64,000 nucleotides of DNA from Larimichthys crocea. Its lineage: Eukaryota; Chordata; Actinopteri; Sciaenidae. The notes under the pieces were generated by a model. That model was not told the DNA's origin, did not search any database, and was given only the letters and a program-made list of their open reading frames with translations. Positions 48,485 to 60,000 of this stretch are shown piece by piece; position 1 is the first letter of the stretch, and each line of letters starts with the position of its first letter. The stretch is from positions 18,559,868 through 18,623,867 of the forward strand of contig NC_040018.1 of NCBI RefSeq assembly GCF_000972845.2. Direction: 5' to 3'. Both the position numbers and the translations under genes were made by a program.

Positions 48485-49683
48485 TTTTCAGTTTATTTTA
48501 TGCTACTACATAAAATATCACTACACCAAATGTTTTCATGGCTACATTTATTTATAGTACACTTAGTTAGTCAAATTAGGATTTAACACATAAGACTTGA
48601 TCAGTTTCTAAAGTCCATTGTTACAAATGAATGCACTCAACAGTAGCAGTTTTTACAGTTCAATAGTTTTTAGAATTAATAATAATGATTTGGTCACATA
48701 ACATTGAGAACTGCTGAGTCTACATTATGAGCATATATTAGGAGTATGAGTAGTTTAATTCTCTTTTGATTTACTTTATTATATGCATGAAATAAAGAAC
48801 TAAAGCACTATGGGTTGGGATATAAGACAAGGCTCTAAATGACGTAAGGGAGATAAGGAAACATTTAATCTTTCTTATTGCATATAAAAAAAAAAGTATG
48901 TTAAAAAAAAGAACAATAAAAAAAACAGCTGTTTCATATTTTAAGTGAAGCCCCACCCCTTGTTTTCTGTCTTTGCTGTTTCACCTCCCCCGCATTATCC
49001 CTCTTGCTCTTGCAGTCCTTATCGTTCCTATCTTCCCTTTTATCTCAATTAAATTATGTGAATGCAGCAACACAAAAACTCAAAATGTCAGTTTTAGAAA
49101 AACAGGAAACCATGTCTTCTCATCTCACGCACAATTTCATCACATTCCTTCTACTTCTCCATTTCAGCTCTGCTCCCTGGTAAGTCCAAGGGGACACACA
49201 CACACTTGTCCTTCCGCTTCTCCAGTGTGTTTTTGCTGGGGGGAAGGAAAGTTTGACTCCTTTTTAGGAGTCGACCACTTTGGACTGCCAAAGTAAGAAT
49301 TTCTCCTGTTGTTGGTTCTTTGTTTCAGTCAAAGTGACTTGAAGCCAAATTCATAGTAGTAAAGCAATCAACACAATAATTAACAGTGATGCCCAAATGT
49401 CAAAATACCCGAGAATAACATGTTTAAGATTAAGTGACAAAGACCATAGGACGTTTGACACTTTGTCTGCTAATGCACCATTGTGCAAGTGAACAGATTA
49501 GCAGAGTAAACAATTATGCAATCTTATTTTCAGAAAGAAAACAAGGAGGCATCACTAATGCAATAAGAAATATATTTTTAACTGGACTGTATAGGAGCGT
49601 CCGATAAGAAAACACTATAATTACAACCATACGGCAGCTAGGCCATAGAGAGAACAACATTTATATAACCATGTCATGTATTG

Positions 49684-49812
49684 TACTTTACTTACTTATT
49701 TAGTTCTATTTATCCTTCTGTGTAATGCTGTTACACAATAAGTGCTCTTGATGCTGACCCTGTGTTTACCTGCATATGACAAATAAACATGAAACTTGAA
49801 ACTTCAACTTAT
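49684..49812 (+). repeat. retroposon-like 3' end
   Basis: Ends TGCATATGACAAATAAACAT followed by repeating GAAACTT units, the form of many teleost LINE/SINE 3' ends with a short tandem tail. The family is not identified and the left limit is approximate. Confidence 0.4.
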
Positions 49813-50196
49813 AGATAGATAGAACCATGAAATGCATATCAATATGCAACTATAGGGTAAATTTGACTGTACCCACCATGTTTCAAGCTGCATGCAACTC
49901 ATTTGACAACACTGCTATTAGTGACTCTAGTTTGCAATGATACATTGCCAATTAATCATGCTCATGCATGGACCTTGGGCCTTTATTCAACTAATTACAT
50001 ACTTTCACAAGACCTAATATATCATCAAGTCAGACACTTGGTATAAACTATGATTGTCTGGCAAGTCATCCATTAGCATGCTCAAGTTTTCTCCACTGGA
50101 AGAACAATTTCTTCACAATCTTTTGCATATTTTTCAACAATAGATGGCTCCATCTATCTACCATAAGGTCATTCAATTATGTCCTTCATGACAATA

Positions 50197-50199
50197 GAC

Positions 50200-50239
<40 letters not shown>
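50197..50239. repeat. (GAAA)n tetranucleotide repeat
   Basis: About ten AGAA units in the spacer. Confidence 0.95.
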
Positions 50240-51559
50240 ATAATGTATAATATCAGTCTCATCCCAGTGACTGTTATCCATCATGAGTTAACAAGCACAC
50301 ATGAGACTTGGTTGAGTTCAAACTGAACCGATCGTCCACATACCGCCCATTCCGCTGCTCCAGATGTGAAGTCGTTGGAAGAGCAAACACTAAACCACAG
50401 CGCTGACCACCGCACAGGACAAGGTCTGCTACTTCTTTTGTTTTCTAACATCTGTTTTGTTCATAACTGTTTTGTTCGACGGACTCTTATCCGGTTCATT
50501 TGTATGTAATAAACAGACAGTCGTTTTCTTTACACGCCAATAACACTCTGTAGTTTAGCGGGGGATAAAGGATTCTTCATTTAGACAAACGTATGCCATT
50601 GTCTTAGTAAATGACTCCGTGTTACTTGATGTAAACATCCATTGGACATGTTGAAGATAGTGAACAATCAGACAGCTCAAGTCTTAAGTACTGTCTGGTT
50701 ATTCTCGCGTGCATTTCACATCTGCCACACCGCGTGTCTTTTTGGAAAACTTTTTGTCCTCGTTATAGGATACATAGAAACATACTACGCGGTTACACTT
50801 GTACACCGTATTGTTCTAAACTGATTTATTTAATCTTCAAGACGACGAATGTTTTGATAGCCTTTAACGACTACATATCCCATGAGTCTCAGGCATTTGC
50901 CTTTTGGGACCCGTAGTTAATGAACACTTTTTAGATGAGTAACGTGGGTACGTTTGTGATTCTTGTAGTGTGAAATGTTTTACACAAACAAGTCAGTGTT
51001 CACTTTTTACTGCAATTTCTGTTTATGTATACAGCAATAGAAATGTAAAAAATAGAAACAGAGTAATTTATATGAATAAATATATAGATTGAATAAGCTT
51101 AGTTTACTATCCAAATTGAGTAAAAACTGTTTTTACTCTTTCTTTTTCTATTAATTAATAAAAACAAATTCAATTTATTTTGCAATGACGTGATCAGTAA
51201 CAAATAACACTGTCATCTACATTTTAGACCATGTCAATTTTGCTGAGATAGAAGGTGTTTATGAACACCCATGATAGAAATGAATACAGTCGGTTTCGTT
51301 TTTTGTTTTTTTTACAGCATGCAGTCTGGGCACATTATTATTATGTATCCAGTCACAGTCACGATGGTCCAGAAAAAGACAGACACTAATGCTAGGAGAC
51401 AAAACTTAACTTAAAATTCACAAGATCACAATCAAGATATCTGACATATTCTGTAAAATCAAAGTGACACCTAACTTGACTACCTTTAATCTAACATGAA
51501 TGCAGCCTATTCATATAAATATATTCAATCTATCTCTGTCCTGTCTGTGTTTCTGTAAG

Positions 51560-54050
51560 ATGTCTGCTGAGCTCTACTCTGCAAGTGTGAATAATGCAAG
51601 TCTTCAAGGCACCACAGTGGGAGGCACCAAACCTTTACACCGCTTCATTAAGGGGCAACCCAAGATTACCGGCGTGAGATACACACACCCACGCTCAAAT
51701 GACTATTTATCAAATATTTATTGGCTATGGTGTATTGCAATTTAACAGTTAATCAATGAAAAGGTCACACTTTAAGTTGGTTTTGGATTTTCTCTTAGAT
51801 CGTTGTGCTGGTCTTGGGCTTATCTCTCTTCATCGTTTCCATCGCAATCATGCCAACAGCAATTGAACACATATTGGCAATTATCCCGCCTAGCGTCTTA
51901 CTGGGACTACTGGTTGGTATAGCATGACATAATTCATCAGTGGATCATAATGGCTAATGCATTCAGAACTTTACAGCCAAATTATGAACACAGTACACAG
52001 TTCAATAGTTAAGCACCAATAATGGGCTGTGTTTCTACTGTCCTGTTTACTAAAACAAACGTATGCAGAACTGTTATTATGGTATCCTTAAAATAATTGA
52101 GGGATACATAAGAAGGTGCTTTTTTCTGCTTCCTCTTGTAGTTTATCATATGTGGGATCCTGTATATCCTGACAGAGCACAACCCAACCAAGAAAACAGT
52201 AAGATCTATTTAGATGTTTTTTCAACCTGTTTTAAGACATGTAAAATACAATCAAGACTTGGAAAAATAATCTGTGTCTGATATGCTAATTACAAATTGT
52301 ACTACTACTTTAGTGATTATTCAATCACTGATTTTTTGGCAGATTGAACATAAAATATTTTTTTGATTCATGATTATTTTAGGCCTCTTTATGTTGTCCA
52401 TATACTGTATGAACTATTACCAACATTTGTAAGTTTCTGCCTGTTTCTGTCTGTTCCTCCATCTCTTTCTGCTGTTGTCTAAATATAGGTCACCATATCG
52501 CTGGCTCTGAGCATTGTGACCCTACTGGTGGCATGTTGGTCTATGCTACACATCATACCTAGCTTTTTAAACGGGCACTACTACTACTCACACTATGACT
52601 TTATGGATGACAACGTCACTGAAGAAACAGTACAGTTGTTGTTGTCTAATATGGTGATTTATATTTTTATTGATATTTTTTGCTTTTGTTGGTGGCTGTG
52701 CCCATTGTTATACTGATCACAAATCTAAAGCAAGTTTAAATTTCTATACATTGTTTTTTGGCTTGATAAAATGTTTAATGTATTAAATGAAATCCGGTCA
52801 GCTTTTTAGGATTTATGGAGACTGCTAGATGTTACACGATACATTTTATTTATTGTTGGGTCGTAGCACTTTTCAGCATGTAAAAGAGCAAACTGATATT
52901 TAGAAGGACAAATCTAAAGCACTGACCAGTTAATTCAATTTGGTCTGTGACTTATATTACATGCAGTGTTGTAGTCAAGACCAGCTAAACTGAGATCAAG
53001 TCCAGACCAAGACCATAGTGTATCAAGACCGAGACAAGATCAAGACTTTGCTGTGTGCTTTCTTTTGAAAAGCACAAAAGATATCCTCTTTGCATTTAGG
53101 AAGTCATTTTCTAGGAGTCTGTGTGAAGGAGGGCAGCAATAGCTAACGGACTATAAGTGACAAAAAACTTTAATTCGAAATGTAAAAAATGAAAAGTTAT
53201 TGGTGCCATTTGAAGCAGGGAGTTTTAGTTCATATTCATTTCTTTGTTTAAATGACCTGCTTCAGAAAATACTAAATAGGTTTAATTTGTTGGAAGAACT
53301 TTGCAGCTGCTGGCTCGTGGTCTTGTGGTTAAACCTTGTCCTTATTTCCTCTAATTTTCTCTGCCACACAGGTGTTTGCTCTATAACTACGTACAACTGT
53401 ACGACTGTGAAATAATGTTTTAAAGTATTTTCCATTAATTATGAAACTGTTGCAGGACAAACTAGACATTATTAAGAAACACTGGTGTTATCCCCATAGT
53501 TGTGGTCTTGACCTGTCTTGAATTAAAATCCAGAGTCCTCTTTGTCCAAGACTGAGTAAAAATGCAGTTGATTCCAAGACGAGACTAAGACCTTCAAAAA
53601 ATTGTCTTGACTGATCTTGAGACCTAGACGATATCGAGTATTACAACACTGATAACGTGCATGCAAAATTCTGTGGATATGGAGTTTGTCGTGTGATTTT
53701 GACACATGTGTATCTGTGTGTTTCTCCAGAACATGTCAACATGTGTGGAAGCACTCTACTTCTTCTACACTTTAGTGGGTGCAATTATTCTGATTGTAAT
53801 GTCAGCTCTGGCTGGCGCTGCCCTGCGTTCCACAAAGAGTCAGGTAAAAAGACAAAATATGCTTCCGCACACATTACAGACTGCTGAGAGCTGTGCATGT
53901 ATAAAACACTAAGAGAATGTCTGCATATATTTGCTTAGCTCCAACAGATGCAACATAACTTCAAGTCAAGCGTTAGAGTGCTCTTCTTTCTCTTTTCTTT
54001 AGGCCATTATAGTGATGACTACGACGGCGGCTGAATCACCAGTTGAATAA
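51560..54050 (+). CDS. MS4A/CD20-like four-transmembrane protein
   Basis: Six coding exons, all phase 0, 195 aa: 51560-51673, 51799-51912, 52142-52198, 52489-52629, 53730-53843, 54003-54050. The N-terminal KPLHRFIKGQPKITG resembles the MS4A pre-TM1 motif. Four hydrophobic segments follow: VVLVLGLSLFIVSIAIM, VLLGLLFIICGILYIL, SLALSIVTLLVACWSML and YTLVGAIILIVMSALAG. The loop between TM3 and TM4 has two N-glycosylation sequons (NVT, NMS) and one Cys. The exon pattern with a 57-nt TM2 exon also fits the family. MS4A proteins are plasma-membrane or endosomal tetraspanners acting as signalling or chemosensory components. The member cannot be named. A non-coding 5' exon is expected because AG directly precedes the ATG. 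Confidence 0.85.
52964..53651. mobile_element. hAT-like non-autonomous DNA transposon
   Basis: Starts CAGTGTTGTAGTCAAGACC and ends with the inverted form TACAACACTG. Flanks ATTACATG and ATAACGTG agree at six of eight positions, fitting an old 8-bp hAT-type target duplication. The 688-bp element sits in the MS4A intron between exons 4 and 5 and has CAAGACC-rich subterminal repeats on both sides. No transposase frame is present. Confidence 0.65.
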
Positions 54051-54051
54051 A
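54046..54051 (+). terminator. AATAAA overlapping the MS4A stop codon
   Basis: GTTGAATAAAG: the TAA stop is inside an AATAAA hexamer. It may be a very proximal poly-A signal or chance; another AATAAA is present near 54593. Confidence 0.35.
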
Positions 54052-54186
54052 GAGTACAAGAGGAAGTGTGATAAATTGAGAAGAAATATGAAGCATTCAA
54101 AGACAGGAAGGAAGTTCAACAGAATACATGATTCCTAAATATTAACACCATAGTTGTAATTGTTGTATGCAATACAAAATATGCAC

Positions 54187-54785
54187 ACTGCTATTTAAAG
54201 GTTTGGAATCACCTGTTGTTTTTCTTCTTATATAGCTACAATATAACTCAGATACCAAATGTATCATTTACATTTGGAATTGTTCCTACAGTGTTACATA
54301 ACAGGGGACTGTTGACAGGAATGATGTAACCATTTTCCCCCTCAAATAACTTAAAGTAAAACACCCAATGTAAGCAGGGACCGGCACCTGTCTGTAGCAT
54401 ATGCAAACCCTAAACCGACCTTGTATTTCTATCATGAACTTCATCTAATAACTAATATCAATATGCCTGTTAATTCCAGATTATTAGAGCCATTATTGTG
54501 CTGTTTTAAATGAAATCTGCACAGGTTTTGATGCTAAGCTTCTAATTTCTTTCACCATTGACTGACGATTTCTTATATTCTTATTAATACTAATAAAACT
54601 GTTCACTTAGAGGTATATTTTTCTCTGTCTGGCCTCATACAAAATGACATCTATTTGTAAAGAGGACTTTCTACATCCTAAAAGCATGAAAGAGCATTCA
54701 AAAGTGTAAAATAGTCCTCTCAGCCATCTGAATGTACTGCATCAAGCTTTTGTGAGAGGTGATTCAAAACTTTTGAACGGTTGTA
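54187..54785. mobile_element. Tc1-like element with inverted ends
   Basis: Left end TTTAAAGGTTTGGAATCACC and right end (reverse strand) TTCAAAAGTTTTGAATCACC form diverged inverted repeats of about 28 nt around 540 bp of sequence. This TTCAAAAGTTTGG(A/G)xTCAC end is common in fish Tc1/mariner-type elements. No transposase frame is seen. It lies just past the MS4A-like gene. Confidence 0.55.
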
Positions 54786-56387
54786 TGTATGTATGTATTG
54801 TATATGAATATATTTTGAACCTTTTTTAAACATTTACTGCACCAGAGGTTTACCTACTGTGGCTAGGTAATTAACTGCTACTACTCTGCAGCCTGACATT
54901 GGCTGACCTAGCTCCACATTATGTTTGTACTACTACAGCACAGGACAAAGGTCTTGGCGATACCAATGTCCCTATTGAGATAGTTGAAAAAAAGCTTGTC
55001 TGGGTTATTTTAACTTCTCAAAAACACAAAATCATATTAGTCAAGGGCATACTTAAACTGTGATGTGCTGTTGTTACAGTAAATAGGTACCACTTTTTGA
55101 TAAGCAACCCTGTAGAAAGGCTTTATAATATATTCTGAGTATAGATGTGTGTCACTAAAAACGTGGGCTGAGAGGCTGTTATTCCCCACCAACATAATTT
55201 GCTAGAAAGACCACACCAATGGGCCATTTAATCACCTTGGTTACAGACCTCTGAATATCTGCCCACATATTCAATATTATTCAAACATAATATTGAATAA
55301 TGTTTTTTTCTATTAAAAAAACGGCTACTCTTTGACCTCTTTTGAAAAGTGTTACACTTTATTAATATAACTAGAATTCAACGCTGAACAACTTTAATAC
55401 GACTGTAAATTTAATGTTTGTTAAACCCCTACTACTACTTATTATTCATTAATGATCAAAGAGTTACAAATGTGTGCTTATGCTGGCTTACAAAATAATT
55501 TTTTATTAATCCTCAATTATTTTAAGAATCACAGACATGATGACTCATTAGAAAGTGAGTGTTTCTTAATATTTCTCATATAGAACTGCATTATTACTGA
55601 AACACCCATCTTTGTGTTGGTGTGTTTTTCTTTATTGTGAAAACCTCTCAATATGAAAATGTAATGTGAATACATTTAATCATAAACATTTAAACTCTGG
55701 TAAACTGTTATCTGATGTGATCAATTTTCACCTTTCTGTCCCAGAATATGTTTTGACAAGCACGGCATTGACAAGACAGAACATGCACAAATCTCATGGC
55801 TGCCCTTGATACTTTTTTTTTTTTTTAACTACCATGTCAGCTCATGTTTCAGCATTGACACCATTAAGTACTAACACTATGACACCCAAGCTACTGTTCA
55901 AGGACAGTATGTGAGACCCATCACTAATACATTTCTTTGTTAACAGAGAACACAGGGTGCATTCAACAGTCACATTTTTACTACAGAATACTGAACAGAG
56001 CACATAATGTCATAACACAAATCACACAGCAACCAAACACATATGACTGAAGTCAGTTCAGCATTAATAGCTTTGTATTTTTTTTTCGGGAATACCAAAC
56101 ATCATACTAAAATTTGTATTATTTAAAAGGATTTTCATGAAAATCTGAAAACTGCAAAAACAAAAGTCCATCATATAAACATTAAGAATCAGACATACAA
56201 AACAATATATTAAGCTCAGTTTATCTATCACTCTTACAAAAAGAGCAAGTGTAATTAATATTCTATACTATAGAATCACATGAACAAGGGAAACAATGGC
56301 ATGCATGAATAAAGGAATGGATTTTTTTTTAAATAAGGTTTTTATCATATGATTCATAATGTGCCATTAATTACACATGAAAACAAA

Positions 56388-56529
56388 GAGTTTTTCCTCA
56401 CTCGAACTGAGGGTCTAAGCACAGAGGGTGTCACTCCCTGTACAGATTATAAAGCCCTCAGAGGCAAATGTACTTTGTGACTCTGGACTATACAAATAAA
56501 AATTGATTTGATTTGATTTGATTTGATTT
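56388..56529 (+). repeat. teleost retroposon 3' end with (GATTT)n tail
   Basis: Contains TTTTTCCTCACTCGAACTGA, CTGTACAGATTATAAAGCCC and CTATACAAATAAAAATTGAT, then five GATTT units. I recognise it as the 3' end of a widespread fish retroposon with an ATTTG-type tail. A minus-strand fragment of the same end is at 48444. Confidence 0.65.
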
Positions 56530-56719
56530 AACGGGGAATATGAGTCACATTAATAACACATGACGAATGAGGAAACACATGAGGAAACTGTTTTACAAAA
56601 TCTAAGAAACCGTTACTGCAGCCTATAGACCAACGAGAACTGTGTGATTAATAATAATGAAATGCCTGCTGAACACACGCATTGTAGAGCACTGAAAGGA
56701 ATGGAGTCAGAATATCGGG

Positions 56720-56750
56720 CTTGGTAGATCTTGGTAGATCTTGGTAGATA
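56720..56750. repeat. 10-bp tandem triplicate
   Basis: Three copies of CTTGGTAGAT in a row. Confidence 0.9.
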
Positions 56751-57049
56751 GAGAGAAGCATTGGGTTAATCATCTGTGGTTTCATCACTATGAGTGACCC
56801 ATTTCAGAAGTGTTCCATTGCTAACAAAGAAATAATGATTGAGCTATTTAATTATTTTCTTAACTTCCTACTTTCTTCTACCTATTCCTTTTCCCAAATG
56901 TTCATTGCACTGCAGTGCTATATGGGTTAACTCCTATTGTTGGCCCCTGGAGGCCAGAACTTTATGTCTCATAATCCTGAGCTTTTGAAAACAAACCAAA
57001 AATATTGAATGAGAAAGGACAGTCACTTTTGTGGCCTACGCTCAATTTC

Positions 57050-60000
57050 TCACACTGAAGAGGCAGGTTTTTTTTGAAAGTCACTCCCAAGGACACAGCG
57101 CTGGTGAACACGCATGTGCTCTGAGACACGGTACTGGCGTGAAAAGGTCATAGGGCAGCGAGGGCAGGAGAAGGGCCGTACGCCAAGATGGCTTCGCACA
57201 TGTCTATTCAGAGAGCCTCGCTGGCTAAAGGAGCGAACGCACAGAGAGCACTGGAAAGGGTGGTGAACAGGAGTTGACAGATGAGCTGATATATTTGTTG
57301 GCATGCTGGCTGAAAGGGTAGAAGGTATGCTGACAGACAAGGTAGTTGACACGCGGGCTTGTACAGAATCTGGCACACTAGGAGATGAACAGCAAGTCAA
57401 GGTAGCGGTCTGATCCTCATCCTCCACATGCCCAGCTTTATGTATAACCTCAGCTCTTGGCCTGCTTTGCTCTTTAGTGACAATTCTTCTTTCTTTAACA
57501 TTTGTTTCTCCAACCCAAAGTTTAGTCTCAACCTCATCAGCTCCAAATTTTGTCGTGGCATTAACTTTACTCTTGTTTACTCTTGTTGCTTCATGTTGTT
57601 GCTCTCTATCATTTTCTCCAAACCTATTTCCAAATCTGTCCTTCTGACTGAATGTAACCCATTTCTCTCCTTCATCAGTTCTGTGTCTGTAGGATACAAG
57701 CAACTCTGCAGGTTTAGTACTAATGTCCAGCAGTACAACCTGGTCTGTAGCAGCAAAGTGCTGCCTCAGAGCACTGAGACCCGAACTGGCAAAGGTACCA
57801 ACTACTTCCTCACCACTGGACTGGTCTGAATAATCGAGGTGGGAATAATGTTTGTGATCATAATCCCCGTGTGATAAGTGTGTGTCCTCTTGGGGTAGGC
57901 AGTGATAGTTCAGAAGGCCACGGTATGACTGCCCCACAACATTATACGAAGGGTCAGATATGTCCATAGGCACCGGAAAGGTTAGGTGTTGTTTTGAGAA
58001 CTCAGTGCCCGAGATATTTTCATGTTCCAGAGATGTGCGCCCAGTAGAATTATTCAATTGTTCATGCTGGCTAGAGACAGCATCTTTTGCAGTCATCTCA
58101 GCTCCATGCAAGATTGGGTATGATTCAATGTTAGGTCCATAGAGGTTACAGTGGCTGTCCTGTTTATCCATTTCAGCTGGACATCTGCTTGAGTAACTAG
58201 GTTCCTCTTTCGCTTCTTTCTCGAGACACAGATCTTCATAGTGAGAGTCACTTCCTGTTTCCTGTAGAGGAAGTGGAACTACCGCTCTCTGACCTGCTAC
58301 AGTTGCTATTGAGACATTGCTGCAATCAGAGCAATCCAGGCGCTCATCTTTGGGAGGCAAATCATCAAAAATGAAATCAGTTTTATTCTTTAATCCTCTG
58401 GTGAAACCGCTGGCATCCTTATACTGTGGCACTGATTCCTCCATAAGATGTTTTGTGTTAATCTTATTCTGAAATGAATCACAATGAGCATGGTGATCAT
58501 TATCATCTGCATTGTGTGATAATCCATTGTCCATATGTTCATCATGTTCTGTATTGTTGCTGTTGTAATCTTGTTTTAGGGTGCCAGATTGATCTGCACT
58601 GGATTTGTGATATAAATCCTGTATTGCACATTGATATGTGCGCATTGAACTATCCTTGTAATCCAAACTCTGCGTTTCAGTGTGGTCTTTATTGTTTCTG
58701 TAATCCTCATTCTGTGGCGCATAATGATTTTTGTGTTTAGTAGTAATACCTTCAGTAATTCTGTCTTTGTCTGTGCTTCCTGGTGGTGAGTCAGAAGTCC
58801 TGCTAGAGGTGACTGAGGCCTGGGACACTGGATGGTAAGAAGGCACTGTAGACACTTCTGCCAAAGCGGCTGTACTGCTGTGACGTATAACAGGTACTGC
58901 CTCATAGCATGGCTGCGGTGATGAGGATGAACACTGTGAGAGAGAAACATTGTCCTTAAGATGGGAGGTCAAGAGGCAGAGTGGGGAAGAGTGATGGATC
59001 TTGCCTTCCTTGTTTGCGTTTATTTTCTCAGCTGTTCCTACTAGCTCCTCCTTTGTGCTCATCTGGCAGCTCTCATATTTTACAATGCCAGATGAATGAA
59101 ACTGATCCTTTTGCACCTCTTTGTCCACTCTTGACACCCTGTGCACTTCAGCAGTGCAAGGGATATTTTGAATCATATCCTGCGGTGTCAGATAAATTAC
59201 TTGTCTGCAGTTAAGTGTATTTACATCACTTCTAGTGCTTTCAGGGACACTACAGCTTGTGTTTACAATGCTGAAATGGCTTGCATCTTTTCTACCACAG
59301 TGGTTTGCACAACTTTGTGCATCTGTTTCATCACAATAATAATCCTCTCTATCCAGTGAATTTACACCAGTGTCTAGTGATGGCAGATACTTACTAAAAG
59401 TGTTCACAGGTTGACTAAGCATCGTGTTAATGTATTTACATGACTGATTCTCATTCACCTCAGTTCGCAGAGACTCATGCAGTTCATCCATCTGCAGGTA
59501 GGAGGCAGCAGAGAGCAGTCTGTAATACTGTTGCTGGCTACGAGGCAAAGCCCCTGTATAAATGTAGTCCAAAACAAGTGCCAGTACAGTGCCAGACAGA
59601 CATGGAGCCTGCAGTTCCATCAAGGCACCAGTAGAGGACAAGACAGACGCCAACACTGGACTTGAAGCTGCCAGAACACACCTGGGAGAGCGAAGAATAA
59701 CGAGATATGTGATGCCGCATTAGGATTACTGCACAAATAACAAAAATGTATAATACTTTGTCTATATGTACTTGTTGGTCTGTTTGCCTGTGACAAAATC
59801 ATGTTATGTTGCTCACCTGTGTGCAGAGTACAGTTGACCTGGGTTCTGTCTGTGTTTGACCACACAGTCACAGAACTGAGCTTGTTGTCTTTGAAGATTC
59901 AAACGTGCCAGCAGTGATGCTGCGTGGCTACCAGCTTTCTGGACAGAGGGTGCTACCTGGAGCGTACAGAGCTCAGTCAATAGCAGATATTGCTGCTCAG

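Larger units (their letters stand above)
47801..51559. other. lpin1-MS4A spacer and probable 5' non-coding part
   Basis: No coding gene supported. It holds a 43-bp tandem duplication (47927-48012), a retroposon tail fragment on the minus strand (48444-48484), a second retroposon-like 3' end (49684-49812) and a GAAA repeat (50197-50239). The MS4A-like start codon sits directly behind an acceptor, so a non-coding first exon should lie somewhere upstream, possibly near 50300-50430. I cannot fix its limits. Confidence 0.5.
54786..57049. other. convergent spacer and possible BTB-ZF 3' UTR
   Basis: No gene seen. It includes the retroposon fragment at 56388-56529 and a 10-bp triplicate at 56720-56750. 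The right part should be the 3' UTR of the minus-strand BTB-ZF gene. A minus-strand ATTAAA lies near 56847, but no strong cleavage context is visible. Confidence 0.5.

Noticed and set aside
58474..58740. plus-strand open frames opposite the BTB-ZF exon
   Set aside because: Shadows of the long minus-strand coding exon.
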